DNA of 64,000 nucleotides from an uncultured Eubacteriales bacterium (GCA_900314565.1 OMVU01000001.1:1-64000); one strand, 5' to 3'; positions 35,134 through 45,540 are shown, counted from the stretch's first letter. A program made the numbers and translations. The notes: generated by a model not told the origin, from the sequence alone.

Positions 35134-36924
35134 ATGCGCTATTCGGATGAACTGATTGAAGAGGTGCGCTCTCGTAATGATATCGTCGAAGTGATCGGAG
35201 GATATGTGCGGCTCAAGCGCGCCGGGAGCAATTATACCGGCCTGTGTCCGTTCCACAACGAGAAGACACCGTCCTTCTCGGTGAGCAGGCCGAAGCAGAT
35301 GTTCTATTGCTTCGGATGTCATGAGGGAGGGAATGTCCTGACCTTCATGATGAAGTACAACAACATGTCCTTCGTTGAGGCCATGCAGGCCCTTGCGGAC
35401 CGCGCCGGCATCAGTCTGCCTCAGCCCGAGTACAGCGGGGAGGCAAGGGAGCAGGCGGACCGCAAAGCGATGCTTCTTGAGATCAATAAAAAGGCTGCGT
35501 CCTATTATTATTACATATTGCGGTCCGATGCAGGCAAAACCGGACTCGACTATCTGAGGGCGAGAGGTCTGTCCGATGAGACGATAAAGAAATTCGGCCT
35601 CGGTTTTACCGGAAGGAGCGGCGGTCTTTACGGGTATCTCAAAGAGAAAGGATATTCCGATGAGATCCTCAGAGATTCGGGCCTTTTCACGTTTGATGAG
35701 AAGCGTGGAGCTTCCGATAAGTTCTGGAACCGGGTCATGTTTCCGATCATGGATGCGCGTGGCCGCGTCATCGGGTTTGGAGGCCGGGTGATGGGGGATG
35801 CGAAACCGAAATATCTGAACTCTCCCGAGACACCTGTTTTTAATAAGCGCAGGAACCTCTTCGGGCTCAATAATGCCCGGGCTTCAAGGCGGAAGTATAT
35901 GATCCTCTGTGAGGGATATATGGACGTCATATCGATGCATCAGGCAGGATTTGATTCTGCGGTGGCGTCTCTGGGGACGGCGCTCACGCCCGAACAGGCA
36001 TCTCTTCTGCATCGCTATACAGAGCAGGTCCTTCTTCTTTATGACTCGGACGGAGCCGGAAGAATGGCTGCTGTGCGGGCGATCCCGATCCTGAAGGACG
36101 CGGGGATCGAATCCAGGGTCGTTGACCTGACGCCGTATAAGGATCCCGATGAGTTCATCATGGCGCTGGGGGCGGACGAGATGGAGAGAAGACTTTCCGG
36201 TGCAAAGGATGCCTTCGTTTTCCGGGTGAGAGATATGGCAAAAGAGTACCGTATGGATGATCCGCAGCAGCGGACGGCCTTCCTGCACGCGCTCGGGAAG
36301 ATGTTCCTCGAGTTCCCGGAGGAGCTTGAGCGCAATACGTATATTGATGCCCTTGCGAGAGAATATCATTTCAGCGCAGACTCCATGCGCAGGCTTGTCA
36401 GCCAGTATGCGCTCCGCGGAGTCGCTCCTGACAGAGAGCGGACGGCGCCCTACGTGGAGAAGAAGAGCGCACCGAAAAAAGCAGACGGGCAGGTACAGTC
36501 TGAGAAGCTCATGCTGACTTATCTGGCAAATTACCCGGAAGCCTATGATCAGACGAGAAAGTTCATCGGGCCGGATGACTTTAAGGATCCTCTGTGCCAT
36601 GAGATCGCGACGAGGCTGTACCGTCAGCTCGCGGAGGGCAGTGTCAGTGAGGCGGTGCTTGTCAATACGTTCACGGACGCGGACGCTCAGAGCGAGGTCG
36701 CGGAGCTCTTTAACACCGTGATCCGGGTAGAGGATGGGCAGGGACTGGACCGGGCCTTTTCGGACACGGTCGTCAGACTCCTGTCAGGCAGTCTTGCCTC
36801 CGTGAAAAGTGATTATTCCACAGATCCGAATGCCGTTATGGAGTATATCCGTAGAAAGAAGCAGCTCGAGGAGTTCAGGAACGGGACAAGAAAGCTGCAC
36901 CTGACGTATACGGAGCAGACGTGA
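35134..36924 (+). CDS. dnaG: DNA primase
   Basis: A 596-residue primase that makes RNA primers for replication. The N-terminal CHC2 zinc finger has Cys38, His41, Cys59 and Cys62. The Toprim domain has CEGYMDVISMHQAG and LYDSDGAG acids for metal binding. The C-terminal helicase-binding region is present but diverged. It lies between dgt and rpoD in the macromolecular-synthesis order. The ribosome site (AAGGAAATGAA) is modest, and coupling from dgt is likely. Confidence 0.96.
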   Translation: MRYSDELIEEVRSRNDIVEVIGGYVRLKRAGSNYTGLCPFHNEKTPSFSVSRPKQMFYCFGCHEGGNVLTFMMKYNNMSFVEAMQALADRAGISLPQPEYSGEAREQADRKAMLLEINKKAASYYYYILRSDAGKTGLDYLRARGLSDETIKKFGLGFTGRSGGLYGYLKEKGYSDEILRDSGLFTFDEKRGASDKFWNRVMFPIMDARGRVIGFGGRVMGDAKPKYLNSPETPVFNKRRNLFGLNNARASRRKYMILCEGYMDVISMHQAGFDSAVASLGTALTPEQASLLHRYTEQVLLLYDSDGAGRMAAVRAIPILKDAGIESRVVDLTPYKDPDEFIMALGADEMERRLSGAKDAFVFRVRDMAKEYRMDDPQQRTAFLHALGKMFLEFPEELERNTYIDALAREYHFSADSMRRLVSQYALRGVAPDRERTAPYVEKKSAPKKADGQVQSEKLMLTYLANYPEAYDQTRKFIGPDDFKDPLCHEIATRLYRQLAEGSVSEAVLVNTFTDADAQSEVAELFNTVIRVEDGQGLDRAFSDTVVRLLSGSLASVKSDYSTDPNAVMEYIRRKKQLEEFRNGTRKLHLTYTEQT

Positions 36925-36977
36925 ATATGAGAACCGCTTTGCGGATCTTATATATACGGGCTTGCCCTGCAGGCCCT

Positions 36978-37008
36978 TTACCGAAAGCCGGTTCAGAACT
37001 TTCGGTAA
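36978..37008 (+). other. hairpin between dnaG and rpoD
   Basis: TTACCGAAAG and CTTTCGGTAA form a perfect 10-base stem. No T-run follows, so it is probably a processing or stability site rather than a terminator within the operon. Confidence 0.5.
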
Positions 37009-37067
37009 GAAATATGATGGGGATCCACCTCATTATAGAGAGCAGTGTTTAAGAAGAGGAGATTAAG

Positions 37068-38213
37068 ATGACAGAGAATGAAGTGCGTTTTGCCGAAAAA
37101 CTTACAGAACTTCTGCTGAAAGCAAAGGAAAAGAAGAATGTTCTGAACTATAAGGAGATCGGGGATGCTTTTCAGGGAATGCCTTACACGGCAGAAGATG
37201 CGGAAAAGACGCTCGACTTCCTTGAGGCCAACGGAGTGGATATCCTTCGAATGGAAGAGAACCCGCACGATGACGAAGTCCTCATGATGAGTGACGACGA
37301 CGAAGTGGGTGTTGAGGAAGAGGACGATGCTGACATCGATGTGGAGAACATCGACCTTTCGATTCCGGAGGGAGTGTCCATCGAGGATCCGGTTCGTATG
37401 TATCTGAAAGAGATCGGTAAGGTCCCGCTTCTGACCGCGGAGGATGAGATCGAGCTGTCCAAACAGATGGAGATGGGCGGTGAGATCGGTAAGAAAGCAC
37501 AGCAGAGACTTGCTGAGGCGAATCTCAGACTCGTCGTCTCGATCGCCAAGAGATATGTGGGGCGCGGAATGCTGTTCCTTGATCTGATCCAGGAAGGCAA
37601 TCTCGGACTGATCAAGGCTGTAGAGAAGTATGATTACCGCAAGGGATTCAAATTTTCGACCTATGCGACATGGTGGATCCGCCAGGCGATCACGAGAGCA
37701 ATCGCGGATCAGGCGAGGACGATCCGTATTCCGGTCCATATGGTCGAGACGATCAACAAACTGATCCGTGTGTCCAGACAGCTCCTTCAGGAACTCGGCC
37801 GCGAGCCAACCCCGGAGGAAATCGCGAAAGAGATGAATATGTCCGTAGAGCGTGTCCGTGAGATCCTGAAGATCTCGCAGGAGCCGGTCTCCCTCGAGAC
37901 GCCGATCGGTGAGGAGGAGGACAGCCATCTCGGAGACTTTATTCAGGATGACAACGTTCCGGTCCCGGCGGATGCCGCAGCCTTCACACTTCTGAAGGAG
38001 CAGCTCGTCGAGGTGCTGGGAACGCTGACGGAGAGAGAGCAGAAGGTCCTCCGCCTGCGGTTCGGTCTGGATGACGGCCGTGCACGCACACTTGAGGAAG
38101 TCGGCAAGGAATTCAATGTCACGCGTGAGCGTATCCGCCAGATCGAGGCGAAGGCGCTCAGGAAGCTCCGTCATCCTTCAAGGAGCAGGAAACTCAAGGA
38201 TTATCTTGACTGA
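37068..38213 (+). CDS. rpoD: primary sigma factor RpoD (SigA)
   Basis: A 381-residue housekeeping sigma factor. Region 1.1 occupies ~1-75, followed by an acidic stretch ([19 protein letters not shown]). Region 1.2 starts at [11 protein letters not shown]. Region 2 includes [17 protein letters not shown], which recognises the -10 box. Region 4 has [17 protein letters not shown] for the -35 box. AGGAG precedes ATG 37068. It matches the TTGACA/TATAAT-type promoters seen elsewhere in the window. Confidence 0.97.
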   Translation: MTENEVRFAEKLTELLLKAKEKKNVLNYKEIGDAFQGMPYTAEDAEKTLDFLEANGVDILRMEENPHDDEVLMMSDDDEVGVEEEDDADIDVENIDLSIPEGVSIEDPVRMYLKEIGKVPLLTAEDEIELSKQMEMGGEIGKKAQQRLAEANLRLVVSIAKRYVGRGMLFLDLIQEGNLGLIKAVEKYDYRKGFKFSTYATWWIRQAITRAIADQARTIRIPVHMVETINKLIRVSRQLLQELGREPTPEEIAKEMNMSVERVREILKISQEPVSLETPIGEEEDSHLGDFIQDDNVPVPADAAAFTLLKEQLVEVLGTLTEREQKVLRLRFGLDDGRARTLEEVGKEFNVTRERIRQIEAKALRKLRHPSRSRKLKDYLD

Positions 38214-38322
38214 TGATCTGTCCTGTTCGGATGGTGCGATAATCGAAGAGGAAGGGCACGCGCGCAGATGCTGTCATCAGACGCGGTACCTTCCTTTTCA
38301 GGACATTTTTTACGGAGAGAGT

Positions 38323-39114
38323 ATGATCAGACTTTCTAAAAGACTTGAGTGCGTGATCGACCTGGTCCCTGCCGGACGCCCTGTCCTCGATGTGGGATGT
38401 GATCACGCGTTTACGTCGATCGCGCTTGTCGAGAGAGGAATATGTCCGTACTGCGTGGCCTCGGATGTTCGTCCGGGGCCCCTTTTGGCTGCGGAGAAAA
38501 ACATTCGGCAGGCATTCCTTGCTGAGAGAATAAGAACGGTGCTCGCAGATGGCATTCCGAAAAATATCGGCGGAATCTTCCATGAGCTTATGAGCGGTAA
38601 GAACGGATCATCTGATGGAACAGGCGGGACCGGCTCTGCGGGCTGCCTGAAAGATGAGTCGGAAGAAAATCAGGCTCCGGGTGCATCTGCTGTCATCACA
38701 GGCATGGGAGGCAGCCTGATCGTCAGAATTCTTGAGGATGCCGGCCCGTGTCTTGAATATTTTGATGCCCTGGTCCTGTCCCCTCAGTCCGAACCTGATA
38801 AGGTGCGGAGGTGTCTTCCGGCACTTCATTTTACAATTACCGATGAGCGGATGGTGAAGGAGGACGGTAAGTATTACACAATGATCCTGTGTGAAAGAGG
38901 AGAGGGGAAAACGCTGTCAAAGAAGGAGGCGTTTTACGGACCGATCCTTACAGGGAACCGGGATCCCGTCCTTCACGAATATCTATTAAAACAGAGAGAA
39001 GTTCTTTCCGGAATAAGGGAGGAACTCGGGAAGCATGGCAAGGACGGCAGTCCGAGATATGCCGAAGTCAGTGAACTTCTGGAGGAGACAGATGAAGCTT
39101 TGCAGGATTATTGA
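38323..39114 (+). CDS. trmK: tRNA (adenine22-N1)-methyltransferase TrmK
   Basis: A 263-residue SAM-dependent methyltransferase. It begins with RLSKRLECVIDLV and has the SAM motif VLDVGCDHAFTSI, then ASDVRPGPL and ITGMGGSLIVRIL. This matches TrmK, which methylates A22 of certain tRNAs. A ~25-residue low-complexity insertion near 95-120 (MSGKNGSSDGTGG onward) is unusual. ATG 38323 follows GGAG; a longer frame overlaps rpoD and is not used. It overlaps nif3 by 23 bases. Confidence 0.9.
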   Translation: MIRLSKRLECVIDLVPAGRPVLDVGCDHAFTSIALVERGICPYCVASDVRPGPLLAAEKNIRQAFLAERIRTVLADGIPKNIGGIFHELMSGKNGSSDGTGGTGSAGCLKDESEENQAPGASAVITGMGGSLIVRILEDAGPCLEYFDALVLSPQSEPDKVRRCLPALHFTITDERMVKEDGKYYTMILCERGEGKTLSKKEAFYGPILTGNRDPVLHEYLLKQREVLSGIREELGKHGKDGSPRYAEVSELLEETDEALQDY

Positions 39115-39877
39115 AAAACTGGATACGGATTTTCCGCGCGAACTTGCCTGCGACTGGGATAACTGCGGACTTCTGGTCGGCGATACGGATGCGGAGATCG
39201 ATACGGTCCTCGTAAGCCTTGACGTGACGGATGCCTGCATAGAGCGGGCGGTGAGGGAGCAGGCGCAGCTGATCCTGACGCATCATCCCCTGATCTTCCG
39301 GCCGCTCGGACAGATCTGCGAGCAGGATTTTATCGCGCGCAGGGTCAGGAAAATGATAAAAAATGATATCAACTATTTTGCGATGCATACGAATTTCGAT
39401 ATAGCAAAGATGGCGGATCTGAACGCGGAAGATCTTGAACTGAAATCCGCGGAGCTGCTCTGGCCAGAGGGGACGGATGAAAACGGAAGGCCCTGCGGCT
39501 TCGGCCGGATCGGCCGGGTCGAGGGAGCACTGACTCTCGCAGAGTTCGCCGGGAAGGTGAAGAAGGCAATGAGGCTCCCTTATGTGCGGATCTACGGGGA
39601 TCACGACAGAGTGATCAGCGTCGGGGCGGTCTCCTCAGGAGCCGGAAAGGGCGCGGTCGCCGATGCGCTGAAGAAAGGTGCGGACGTTCTTGTGACAGGT
39701 GACCTTGATTATCACACCGCGATCGATGCAGTTGCGCAGGGACTCACTCTCATCGATGCAGGCCATTACGGGACAGAATTCACCTATATCCGGTACATGG
39801 AGAAGTACATGAGGGAGAATTTTAAGGAGCTTACCTGCCACGCGATGGAAATCCGTCAGCCCTATGAGGTAGTATGA
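39092..39877 (+). CDS. Nif3-like dinuclear metal protein (YqfO family)
   Basis: A 261-residue NIF3 protein. Metal ligands appear as CDWDNCGLLVG, LTHHPLIF and, near the end, DAGHYGTEF. The central PII-like insertion of longer YqfO proteins is absent, so it is the short form. Members bind two metals; the reaction is uncertain, though some are annotated as GTP cyclohydrolase I type 2. ATG 39092 follows GGAGGAG and lies inside the end of trmK, the usual Firmicute pairing. Confidence 0.88.
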   Translation: MKLCRIIEKLDTDFPRELACDWDNCGLLVGDTDAEIDTVLVSLDVTDACIERAVREQAQLILTHHPLIFRPLGQICEQDFIARRVRKMIKNDINYFAMHTNFDIAKMADLNAEDLELKSAELLWPEGTDENGRPCGFGRIGRVEGALTLAEFAGKVKKAMRLPYVRIYGDHDRVISVGAVSSGAGKGAVADALKKGADVLVTGDLDYHTAIDAVAQGLTLIDAGHYGTEFTYIRYMEKYMRENFKELTCHAMEIRQPYEVV

Positions 39878-39926
39878 GCTGACAGAAAAGTGAGCTGCCG
39901 GGAGAGCAGCCGAAAGGATGATTTTT

Positions 39927-41576
39927 ATGAAGATCACTGTCAATGAAAGTACATACACGGTCCCGGAAGAGACCACGCTCTTTGAACTGGCAGAGACTGT
40001 TCAGGAGGAGTACGCGTATCCGATCGTACTTGCCGAGGTGGACGGACGGCTTCGCGAGCTCACGAATACACCGTGTGATGAAAGTCAGGTCCGGTTCTTC
40101 ACGACGGGCGATCCGCTCGGTATACAGATCCTCAGAAGAAGCTGCTCGATGCTGTTCTTCAGGGCGGTCTACGGGCTTCTCGGCGACGAACTTCGCCGGG
40201 CGGTCCTTCATTTTTCCGTGGGAAAAGGATATTATTACACACTGGATACGGACATTCCGGTCGATGAGGATCTGATCGCCTCCATCGAAAATGAAATGCA
40301 CCGTCTCACGGATCTCGCCATTCCATTCAGGAAAAGGACCGTACGGACGGCTGAGGCCTGTGAGATCTTCCGTAAAGCCGGAATGCTCGACAAGGAAAAA
40401 CTCTTTCGAACGAGGCTTGTGTCAAGGACCAACATCTACGACCTGGATGGCTATACGGACTATAATTACGGCTTTATGGTTCCCGATACGGGGTATATAA
40501 AAGATTACAGGCTGCTCCCCTATGAAGGCGGGATCGTCCTCATGATGCCGGATGTCTCCGAACCTTCAACGGTTCCGGAGTTTGCGACCTCCAATAAACT
40601 GTTCAATACCCAGGTGATGGGAGAGGCGTGGGCAGAGAAGATCGGAATCGGCTGTGTCGGCGACCTCAATGATCTCGTGATCAACGGCGACACGCGCCAG
40701 ATGATCCTTATATCCGAAGCCCTTCAGGAAGCAAGGATCTCCCGGATCGCGCAGAACATTTTCAACAGGCAGGGCGTCAAGTTCGTCATGATCGCAGGGC
40801 CTTCGTCTTCAGGAAAGACGACCTTTTCGCAGAGACTCTGCACCCAGCTGAGCGCGCTGGGACTTGTCCCGCATTACATCGGTGTGGATAACTATTTTAT
40901 CCCGCGTGCGGATTGCCCGCTCGATGAGTTCGGAAACAAGGATTTCGAATCGTTGCGGGCGATCGACCTTCCGCTCTTTAACAGGGACATGTCATCTCTT
41001 CTCGAAGGAGAGGAGATCGAGCTGCCGACCTATGACTTTATCACCGGCTGCCGTGTCTATAATGGGGAAAGACTCAGGCTTTCGGAAGGCGATATTCTCG
41101 TGATCGAGGGGATCCACTGCCTGAATGAGGAGCTTTCGGCAAGTCTTCCCTCAGAGAGCAAGTTCCGGATCTATATCAGCGCGCTGACGCAGCTCAATAT
41201 CGATGAGCATAACAGGATCTCGTCGACAGACGGAAGACTGCTCCGGAGGATCGTCCGGGATTATCGGACACGCGGATATTCAGCCGAGAATACCCTTGCG
41301 ATGTGGGATTCGGTCAAGCGCGGGGAGGAATCCTATATCTTCCCCTTCCAGGAATATGCGGATGAATTTTTCAATTCTGCTCTCCCTTATGAGACAGCCG
41401 TCATGAAACAGTATCTGATGCCCCTTCTGTTCAGGGTCCCGGAGGGAAGCCCTCAGTTCCATGAGGCGAGGAGACTGCTGAAATTCCTCGATTATTTTAT
41501 CGGGATCCCGCTCGATGACGTGCCTCAGAATTCAATTCTCAGGGAGTTCCTGGGAGGAGGCTGCTTCAGGCTTTGA
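39927..41576 (+). CDS. nucleoside (uridine) kinase with TGS-like N-terminal domain
   Basis: A 549-residue protein. The start (KITVNESTYTVPEETTLFELA) is a TGS/ubiquitin-like domain, followed by a threonyl-tRNA-synthetase-like middle region (~65-250). The C-terminal half is a uridine kinase fold with P-loop IAGPSSSGKTTFSQRL (~295) and VIEGIHCLNEEL (~395). It probably phosphorylates uridine or another nucleoside. ATG 39927 sits nine bases after GAAAGG; ATG 39918 abuts that site and is less likely. rnpB follows with its own promoter. Confidence 0.85.
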   Translation: MKITVNESTYTVPEETTLFELAETVQEEYAYPIVLAEVDGRLRELTNTPCDESQVRFFTTGDPLGIQILRRSCSMLFFRAVYGLLGDELRRAVLHFSVGKGYYYTLDTDIPVDEDLIASIENEMHRLTDLAIPFRKRTVRTAEACEIFRKAGMLDKEKLFRTRLVSRTNIYDLDGYTDYNYGFMVPDTGYIKDYRLLPYEGGIVLMMPDVSEPSTVPEFATSNKLFNTQVMGEAWAEKIGIGCVGDLNDLVINGDTRQMILISEALQEARISRIAQNIFNRQGVKFVMIAGPSSSGKTTFSQRLCTQLSALGLVPHYIGVDNYFIPRADCPLDEFGNKDFESLRAIDLPLFNRDMSSLLEGEEIELPTYDFITGCRVYNGERLRLSEGDILVIEGIHCLNEELSASLPSESKFRIYISALTQLNIDEHNRISSTDGRLLRRIVRDYRTRGYSAENTLAMWDSVKRGEESYIFPFQEYADEFFNSALPYETAVMKQYLMPLLFRVPEGSPQFHEARRLLKFLDYFIGIPLDDVPQNSILREFLGGGCFRL

Positions 41577-41590
41577 CGTACGGAAAGGCA

Positions 41591-41619
41591 TTGCCGAAAT
41601 GAAAAAAAGCTGATATGAT
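41591..41619 (+). promoter_or_regulatory. rnpB promoter
   Basis: TTGCCG (41591-41596), 17-base spacer, TATGAT (41614-41619), ending four bases before the RNA start. Confidence 0.75.
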
Positions 41620-41622
41620 TGA

Positions 41623-41962
41623 AGTTCGGCAGGACATGTGATCGCGGCTGGCTTTACGCCAGGTGAGGAAAGTCCGGGCTCCGCAGGGCAGGATGCCGGA
41701 TAACGTCCGGCAGGGGTAACCCTCGGGAAAGCGCAACAGAAAAGAACCGCCGCGCATGCGGTAAGGGTGAAAAGGCAGTGTAAGAGACTACCGCCTGGCT
41801 GGTAACAGGCAGGGCATATGCAAGCCCCATCCGGAGCAAGACCAAACAGAAGCAATACGGCTGCCCGTCGTGCTTCAGGCCGGTCGCTTGAGCCGTTCGG
41901 TAACGGACGGCCTGGATAGATGATCACACACGACAGAACCCGGCTTATCGTTCTGCCGAATA
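41623..41962 (+). ncRNA. rnpB: RNase P RNA, bacterial type A-like
   Basis: The catalytic RNA that trims tRNA 5' ends. Helix P1 is formed by TTCGGCAG near 41625 and CTGCCGAA near 41953. Conserved blocks are GAGGAAAGTCCGGGCTCC (~41667), AAGGGTGAAAAGGCAGTG (~41763), AGACTACCG and, near the 3' end, ACAGAACCCGGCTTA. Its length of about 340 bases is normal. End points are approximate by a few bases. Confidence 0.95.
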
Positions 41963-42006
41963 AACAATTCCATTTCACACAGAGTTTCGCAAGAGCCTGC
42001 TATAAG

Positions 42007-42107
42007 AAAGCTGCCGCATCAGGAGCGGAAGACCGTTGTACAGGACAGGCATTCTTTTCATGCCGGCCATGTAAGGCCTTCGCTGCCTGATGCGGCAGCT
42101 TTTTTTG
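42007..42107. terminator. long branched bidirectional terminator
   Basis: A closing stem AAAGCTGCCGCATCAGG with CCTGATGCGGCAGCTTT is followed by TTTTTTT. Its 60-base interior holds further hairpins (GGCAT/ATGCC near 42048-42064 and GGCC/GGCC near 42065-42078). It lies between rnpB and the convergent pyrI and can end both. A stem this long with internal branches is unusual. Confidence 0.75.
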
Positions 42108-42176
42108 CGTCTGACAGCCTGATCCGACCGTGCGAATCTTTTGCTGTCGTTTTTCAATCGTTTTTTCGAGGAATAT

Positions 42177-42635
42177 TTATCGGTCGCGTCTTCCGGAGAA
42201 CTTAGTTTCGCAGTACATGCAGCGGTAAAGCTCTGTCTTCTCGTCCGCAAGGACAAAGACGTGATCGAGCTCCTGCTCGATCGAGGTGATGCAGCGAGGG
42301 TTCTTGCATTTGATAATGTTGACGATCTTTGCCGGAAGATGTAGAGTGCGCTTCTCGTGGATGATCCCGTCCTTGATCACATTTACGGTGATATTGTGGT
42401 CTATGAAGCCGAGTACGTCGAGATCAAGATAATCAATCGGGCAGGCCACCTTAATGATATCCTTTTTCCCCATCTTGCTGGAGGATGCATTCTTGATGAT
42501 CGCGACGGTACAGTCAAGCTTTCCGAGCTTCAGATCGTCATAGATCGTCATGGCTTTTCCGGCCTTGATGTGATCGAGAACGAACCCTTCTTTCAGAGCG
42601 CCGATGCTGAGCGTATCTTCGTTTGTATTTTTCAT
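42177..42635 (-). CDS. pyrI: aspartate carbamoyltransferase regulatory subunit PyrI
   Basis: A 152-residue regulatory chain. The allosteric domain (~1-100) starts with [20 protein letters not shown]. The zinc domain has CKNPRC and CMYC, four cysteines that contact the catalytic chain. It gives the enzyme nucleotide feedback control. It overlaps pyrB by four bases on the minus strand and is last in the operon. Confidence 0.95.
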   Translation of the reverse strand: MKNTNEDTLSIGALKEGFVLDHIKAGKAMTIYDDLKLGKLDCTVAIIKNASSSKMGKKDIIKVACPIDYLDLDVLGFIDHNITVNVIKDGIIHEKRTLHLPAKIVNIIKCKNPRCITSIEQELDHVFVLADEKTELYRCMYCETKFSGRRDR

Positions 42636-43561
42636 TGCGGCACCTCCAGTCCGAGCAGAGTGAGAATAAGGGCTTCCCGAATATAAACACCGTATTGGGC
42701 CTGTTCGAAATATTTTGCTCTTTTATCGTTGTCAACTTCCACCGAGATCTCGTTCACGCGGGGAAGCGGATGGAGGACATACATTTCGGGCGGCGCCAGT
42801 TTCATTTTCTCCTTGTCGAGAATATAGAAATCCTTCATGCGCAGGTAGTCTTCCTCGTTGAAGAAGCGCTCGCGCTGTACGCGGGTCATATAGAGGATAT
42901 CGAGATTCTTCATGGAATCCGCATCAAGCCCGATGACTTCGCGGTACGGGATGTTCTTTGCGTCGAGCGCGTCCCGCACATAGCTCGGTACGCGAAGCTC
43001 TTCGGGGGAAATGAGGACGAATTTGATCCCTTCATATCTCGAAAGGGCGTTGATCAGGGAATGGACGGTACGTCCGAATTTGAGGTCACCGCAGAGACCG
43101 AACGTCAGATGATCGAAATGTCCTTTCAGAGACCGGATCGTCAGAAGGTCGGTCAGGGTCTGCGTCGGATGCTGGTGTCCGCCGTCTCCCGCATTGATGA
43201 CGGGAATCAGAGATTTCATGGAAGCGACGAGCGGAGCGCCCTCCTTGGGATGCCGCATGGCAGCGATATCCGCGTAACAGGAAACAATGCGCATAGTATC
43301 GGAAACGCTCTCACCTTTGGCGGCTGAAGAGGAATCCTGGCTCGAAAAGCCGAGAACTTTCCCTCCGAGATTCATCATGGCTGCTTCAAAGGAGAGACGG
43401 GTGCGTGTGCTGGGCTCGTAAAACAGAGTGGCGATCCGTTTGCCTTCACAGACATGCGCGTACTTTGCAGGGCTGCGTTCAATGTCATTTGCAAGATCAA
43501 GAAGCTTGTCAAGCTCCTCTGTTGAAAAATCCAGGGGACTCATCAGATGTCTTGGTGCCAT
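42632..43561 (-). CDS. pyrB: aspartate carbamoyltransferase catalytic subunit PyrB
   Basis: A 309-residue enzyme of pyrimidine synthesis joining carbamoyl phosphate and aspartate. Substrate motifs are [13 protein letters not shown] (~45), KGESVSDT (~80) and HPTQTLTDL (~130). GAGGAGG just upstream fixes the start at 43561; the frame extends to 43636 but without a better site. It is cotranscribed with pyrI. I saw no PyrR-type attenuator in the ~75-base leader. Confidence 0.96.
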   Translation of the reverse strand: MAPRHLMSPLDFSTEELDKLLDLANDIERSPAKYAHVCEGKRIATLFYEPSTRTRLSFEAAMMNLGGKVLGFSSQDSSSAAKGESVSDTMRIVSCYADIAAMRHPKEGAPLVASMKSLIPVINAGDGGHQHPTQTLTDLLTIRSLKGHFDHLTFGLCGDLKFGRTVHSLINALSRYEGIKFVLISPEELRVPSYVRDALDAKNIPYREVIGLDADSMKNLDILYMTRVQRERFFNEEDYLRMKDFYILDKEKMKLAPPEMYVLHPLPRVNEISVEVDNDKRAKYFEQAQYGVYIREALILTLLGLEVPQ

Positions 43562-43634
43562 TGTACCTCCTCTTAAACATGTGTACAGAAAGCGGCGAAG
43601 GTCCATCATTCGCCTGCTTAGATTATCGCATAAC

Positions 43635-43663
43635 ATAATAATGCATCACCCTGTGGAAATCAA
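43635..43663 (-). promoter_or_regulatory. pyrBI promoter
   Basis: On the minus strand TTGATT (43663-43658), 17-base spacer, TATTAT (43640-43635). A plus-strand -10-like TATAAT at 43720-43725 is probably part of the divergent ppx promoter. Confidence 0.65.
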
Positions 43664-43851
43664 GGAAAAATCTGTCCCGTCTTTCGGGAATATTGTATAA
43701 AAAAGAGCGCAAAGCATGCTATAATATTTTGATGATCATACCCTGTTCTGCCGGAGAAGAAAGGTGGAAAATATGTTTCATGACTTCACGGCGCGGCAGG
43801 AACGCTGAAGGGTCCCTGAGCATCCGGGATAATATTTTTAAGGAGTGGATT

Positions 43852-45387
43852 ATGGCAGTCACATCATTTGCGGCAATCGACATCGGTTCCTACAACGTGA
43901 CGATGGAGATTTTTGAGATTACAAAGAAGAACGGACTCAAGTCACTGACGACCGTCAGACAGCGTCTTGAGCTTGGCCGCGACACGTATAATGACGGGAT
44001 GGTATCCCCTGAGATCCTGAGGGAGCTGACGCGTATCCTGAAGGATTACAGCAGGATCATGAAGGAGTACGATACCAGGTCATATCGCGCGTGCGCAAAG
44101 ACGGCACTTCGCGAGGCGAGGAATTTCCTTCTTGTTCGGGAACACGTAAGGAATAAGACCGGAATCAATATTGAGATCCTTTCCAATTCCGAGCAGAGAT
44201 TCATGGCCTACAAATCAATCGCTTCGCGCGGAGAGGAATTCCAGAAATTCATAGGGAAGGGCACTGCCATCATTGACGTGAGCGGCGGCAGCATCCAGAT
44301 TTCCCTCTTTGACAAGGAAACTCTTGTGACAGCGCAGAATCTAAAGCTCGGACTTCTCCGCATAAGCAGCAGGCTGTCAAAGATCCTGAATGAGACGACG
44401 CATCCTGACGCGCTGATCGATGAATTCATTCGCAAGGATATCATGAATTTCAAGCGGATGCATTTAAAGGACCGCAACATCGATACGATCATTCTGGTCG
44501 GAGATTATTATACCAATATTATTTTCCAGAATAAGACGGACATGAATAAGATCGAGACCCGCGAGGAATTCATGATCTGGTATGACCATATTATCCGCAA
44601 GACACCGGGTGAGGTCGCCTCGGAGCTGGGCGTCGGCACGGAGGTCGCGGATGCGGTCATTCCGATGGCAGTCCTGTACCGCCGGCTGATCGAAGTGTTC
44701 GGGGCGAACACGATTTGGCTTCCGGGTATCCAGCTGACAGACGGACTGGCCTATGATTTCGCCACCAAAGCGAAGCTGATCCGGACGCAGCATGATTTTG
44801 ACAAGGATATCGTCATGGCGGCGAAGCACATGGCGAAACGATACGGCGGCAACAAGGCGCATACCGAGAAGCTGGTCGAGATCGCGGATGCGATCTTCAA
44901 GGCTGTCAGAAAGGAATCGGTCCTCGGACCGCGGGACCGCCTTCTCCTGAAGGTCGCCTGCTATCTCAATGACTGTGGGAAATACATCAGTCTCGTAAAT
45001 GTAGCGGAATGCTCCTACAGCATCATCAACTCCACGGAGATCATCGGACTCTCCGACACGGAGCGCATCATTATCGCCGATGTCGTCAAGTATCACACAC
45101 TGCCCTTCGAATTTTACGGGGAGAACAATGCAGGCCTGACTGAGTTCGATTTCCTTCGCGTTGCGCAGCTGACTGCGATCCTGCGGACGGCGAACAGCCT
45201 GGATCAGAGTTATCTTCAGAAGGTCCAGGAGATGAGAGTCACGGCGAAAGACGGCGTGCTGAAGATCGATGTGACTGTTAAGCAGGATTTCACCCTGGAG
45301 AAAGGCCTGTTTGCAAGCACCGTGGATTTCTTCGAGGACATGTTCGATATGAAACCCGTCCTCAAGATCCGAAGGAGTATCGCCTGA
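43852..45387 (+). CDS. Ppx/GppA family phosphatase (exopolyphosphatase-like)
   Basis: A 511-residue protein with an actin-like ASKHA fold. Residues 1-300 carry FAAIDIGSYNVTMEIFEI, a phosphate loop region and IIDVSGGSIQIS. A C-terminal HD-like helical domain (~320-510) contains KVACYLNDCGKY and VVKYHTLPF. It should hydrolyse polyphosphate or pppGpp. ATG 43852 follows AAGGAG (43840-43845). The polyphosphate kinase gene is next, so synthesis and breakdown are encoded side by side. Confidence 0.88.
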   Translation: MAVTSFAAIDIGSYNVTMEIFEITKKNGLKSLTTVRQRLELGRDTYNDGMVSPEILRELTRILKDYSRIMKEYDTRSYRACAKTALREARNFLLVREHVRNKTGINIEILSNSEQRFMAYKSIASRGEEFQKFIGKGTAIIDVSGGSIQISLFDKETLVTAQNLKLGLLRISSRLSKILNETTHPDALIDEFIRKDIMNFKRMHLKDRNIDTIILVGDYYTNIIFQNKTDMNKIETREEFMIWYDHIIRKTPGEVASELGVGTEVADAVIPMAVLYRRLIEVFGANTIWLPGIQLTDGLAYDFATKAKLIRTQHDFDKDIVMAAKHMAKRYGGNKAHTEKLVEIADAIFKAVRKESVLGPRDRLLLKVACYLNDCGKYISLVNVAECSYSIINSTEIIGLSDTERIIIADVVKYHTLPFEFYGENNAGLTEFDFLRVAQLTAILRTANSLDQSYLQKVQEMRVTAKDGVLKIDVTVKQDFTLEKGLFASTVDFFEDMFDMKPVLKIRRSIA

Positions 45388-45540
45388 TCCCTGACGCATA
45401 ATTCTCGTGACTTGTGTCGTGAGATGAATGCGCAAAATGGAACTTCTCTCTGACGTGGGGTACAGACCTGTGTCAATGATCAAGCATTCGGCGCAGCGTG
45501 ACATGAGGATGGAGCGGAAGCAGAATGCGAATGGCACCGC
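45388..45540. repeat. dispersed intergenic repeat, copy D
   Basis: CTGACGCATAATTCTCGTGACTTG (two blocks) and GATGAATGCGCAAAATGG match copies at 33292 and 63031. AGAATGCGAATGGCACCGC (45522-45540) matches copy A at 25686. It fills the ppx-ppk gap, which otherwise contains no gene. Confidence 0.6.

Noticed and set aside
36993-38174. A 393-codon minus-strand open frame opposite rpoD
   Set aside because: The plus strand encodes a complete sigma factor, and the antisense frame results from its codon bias.
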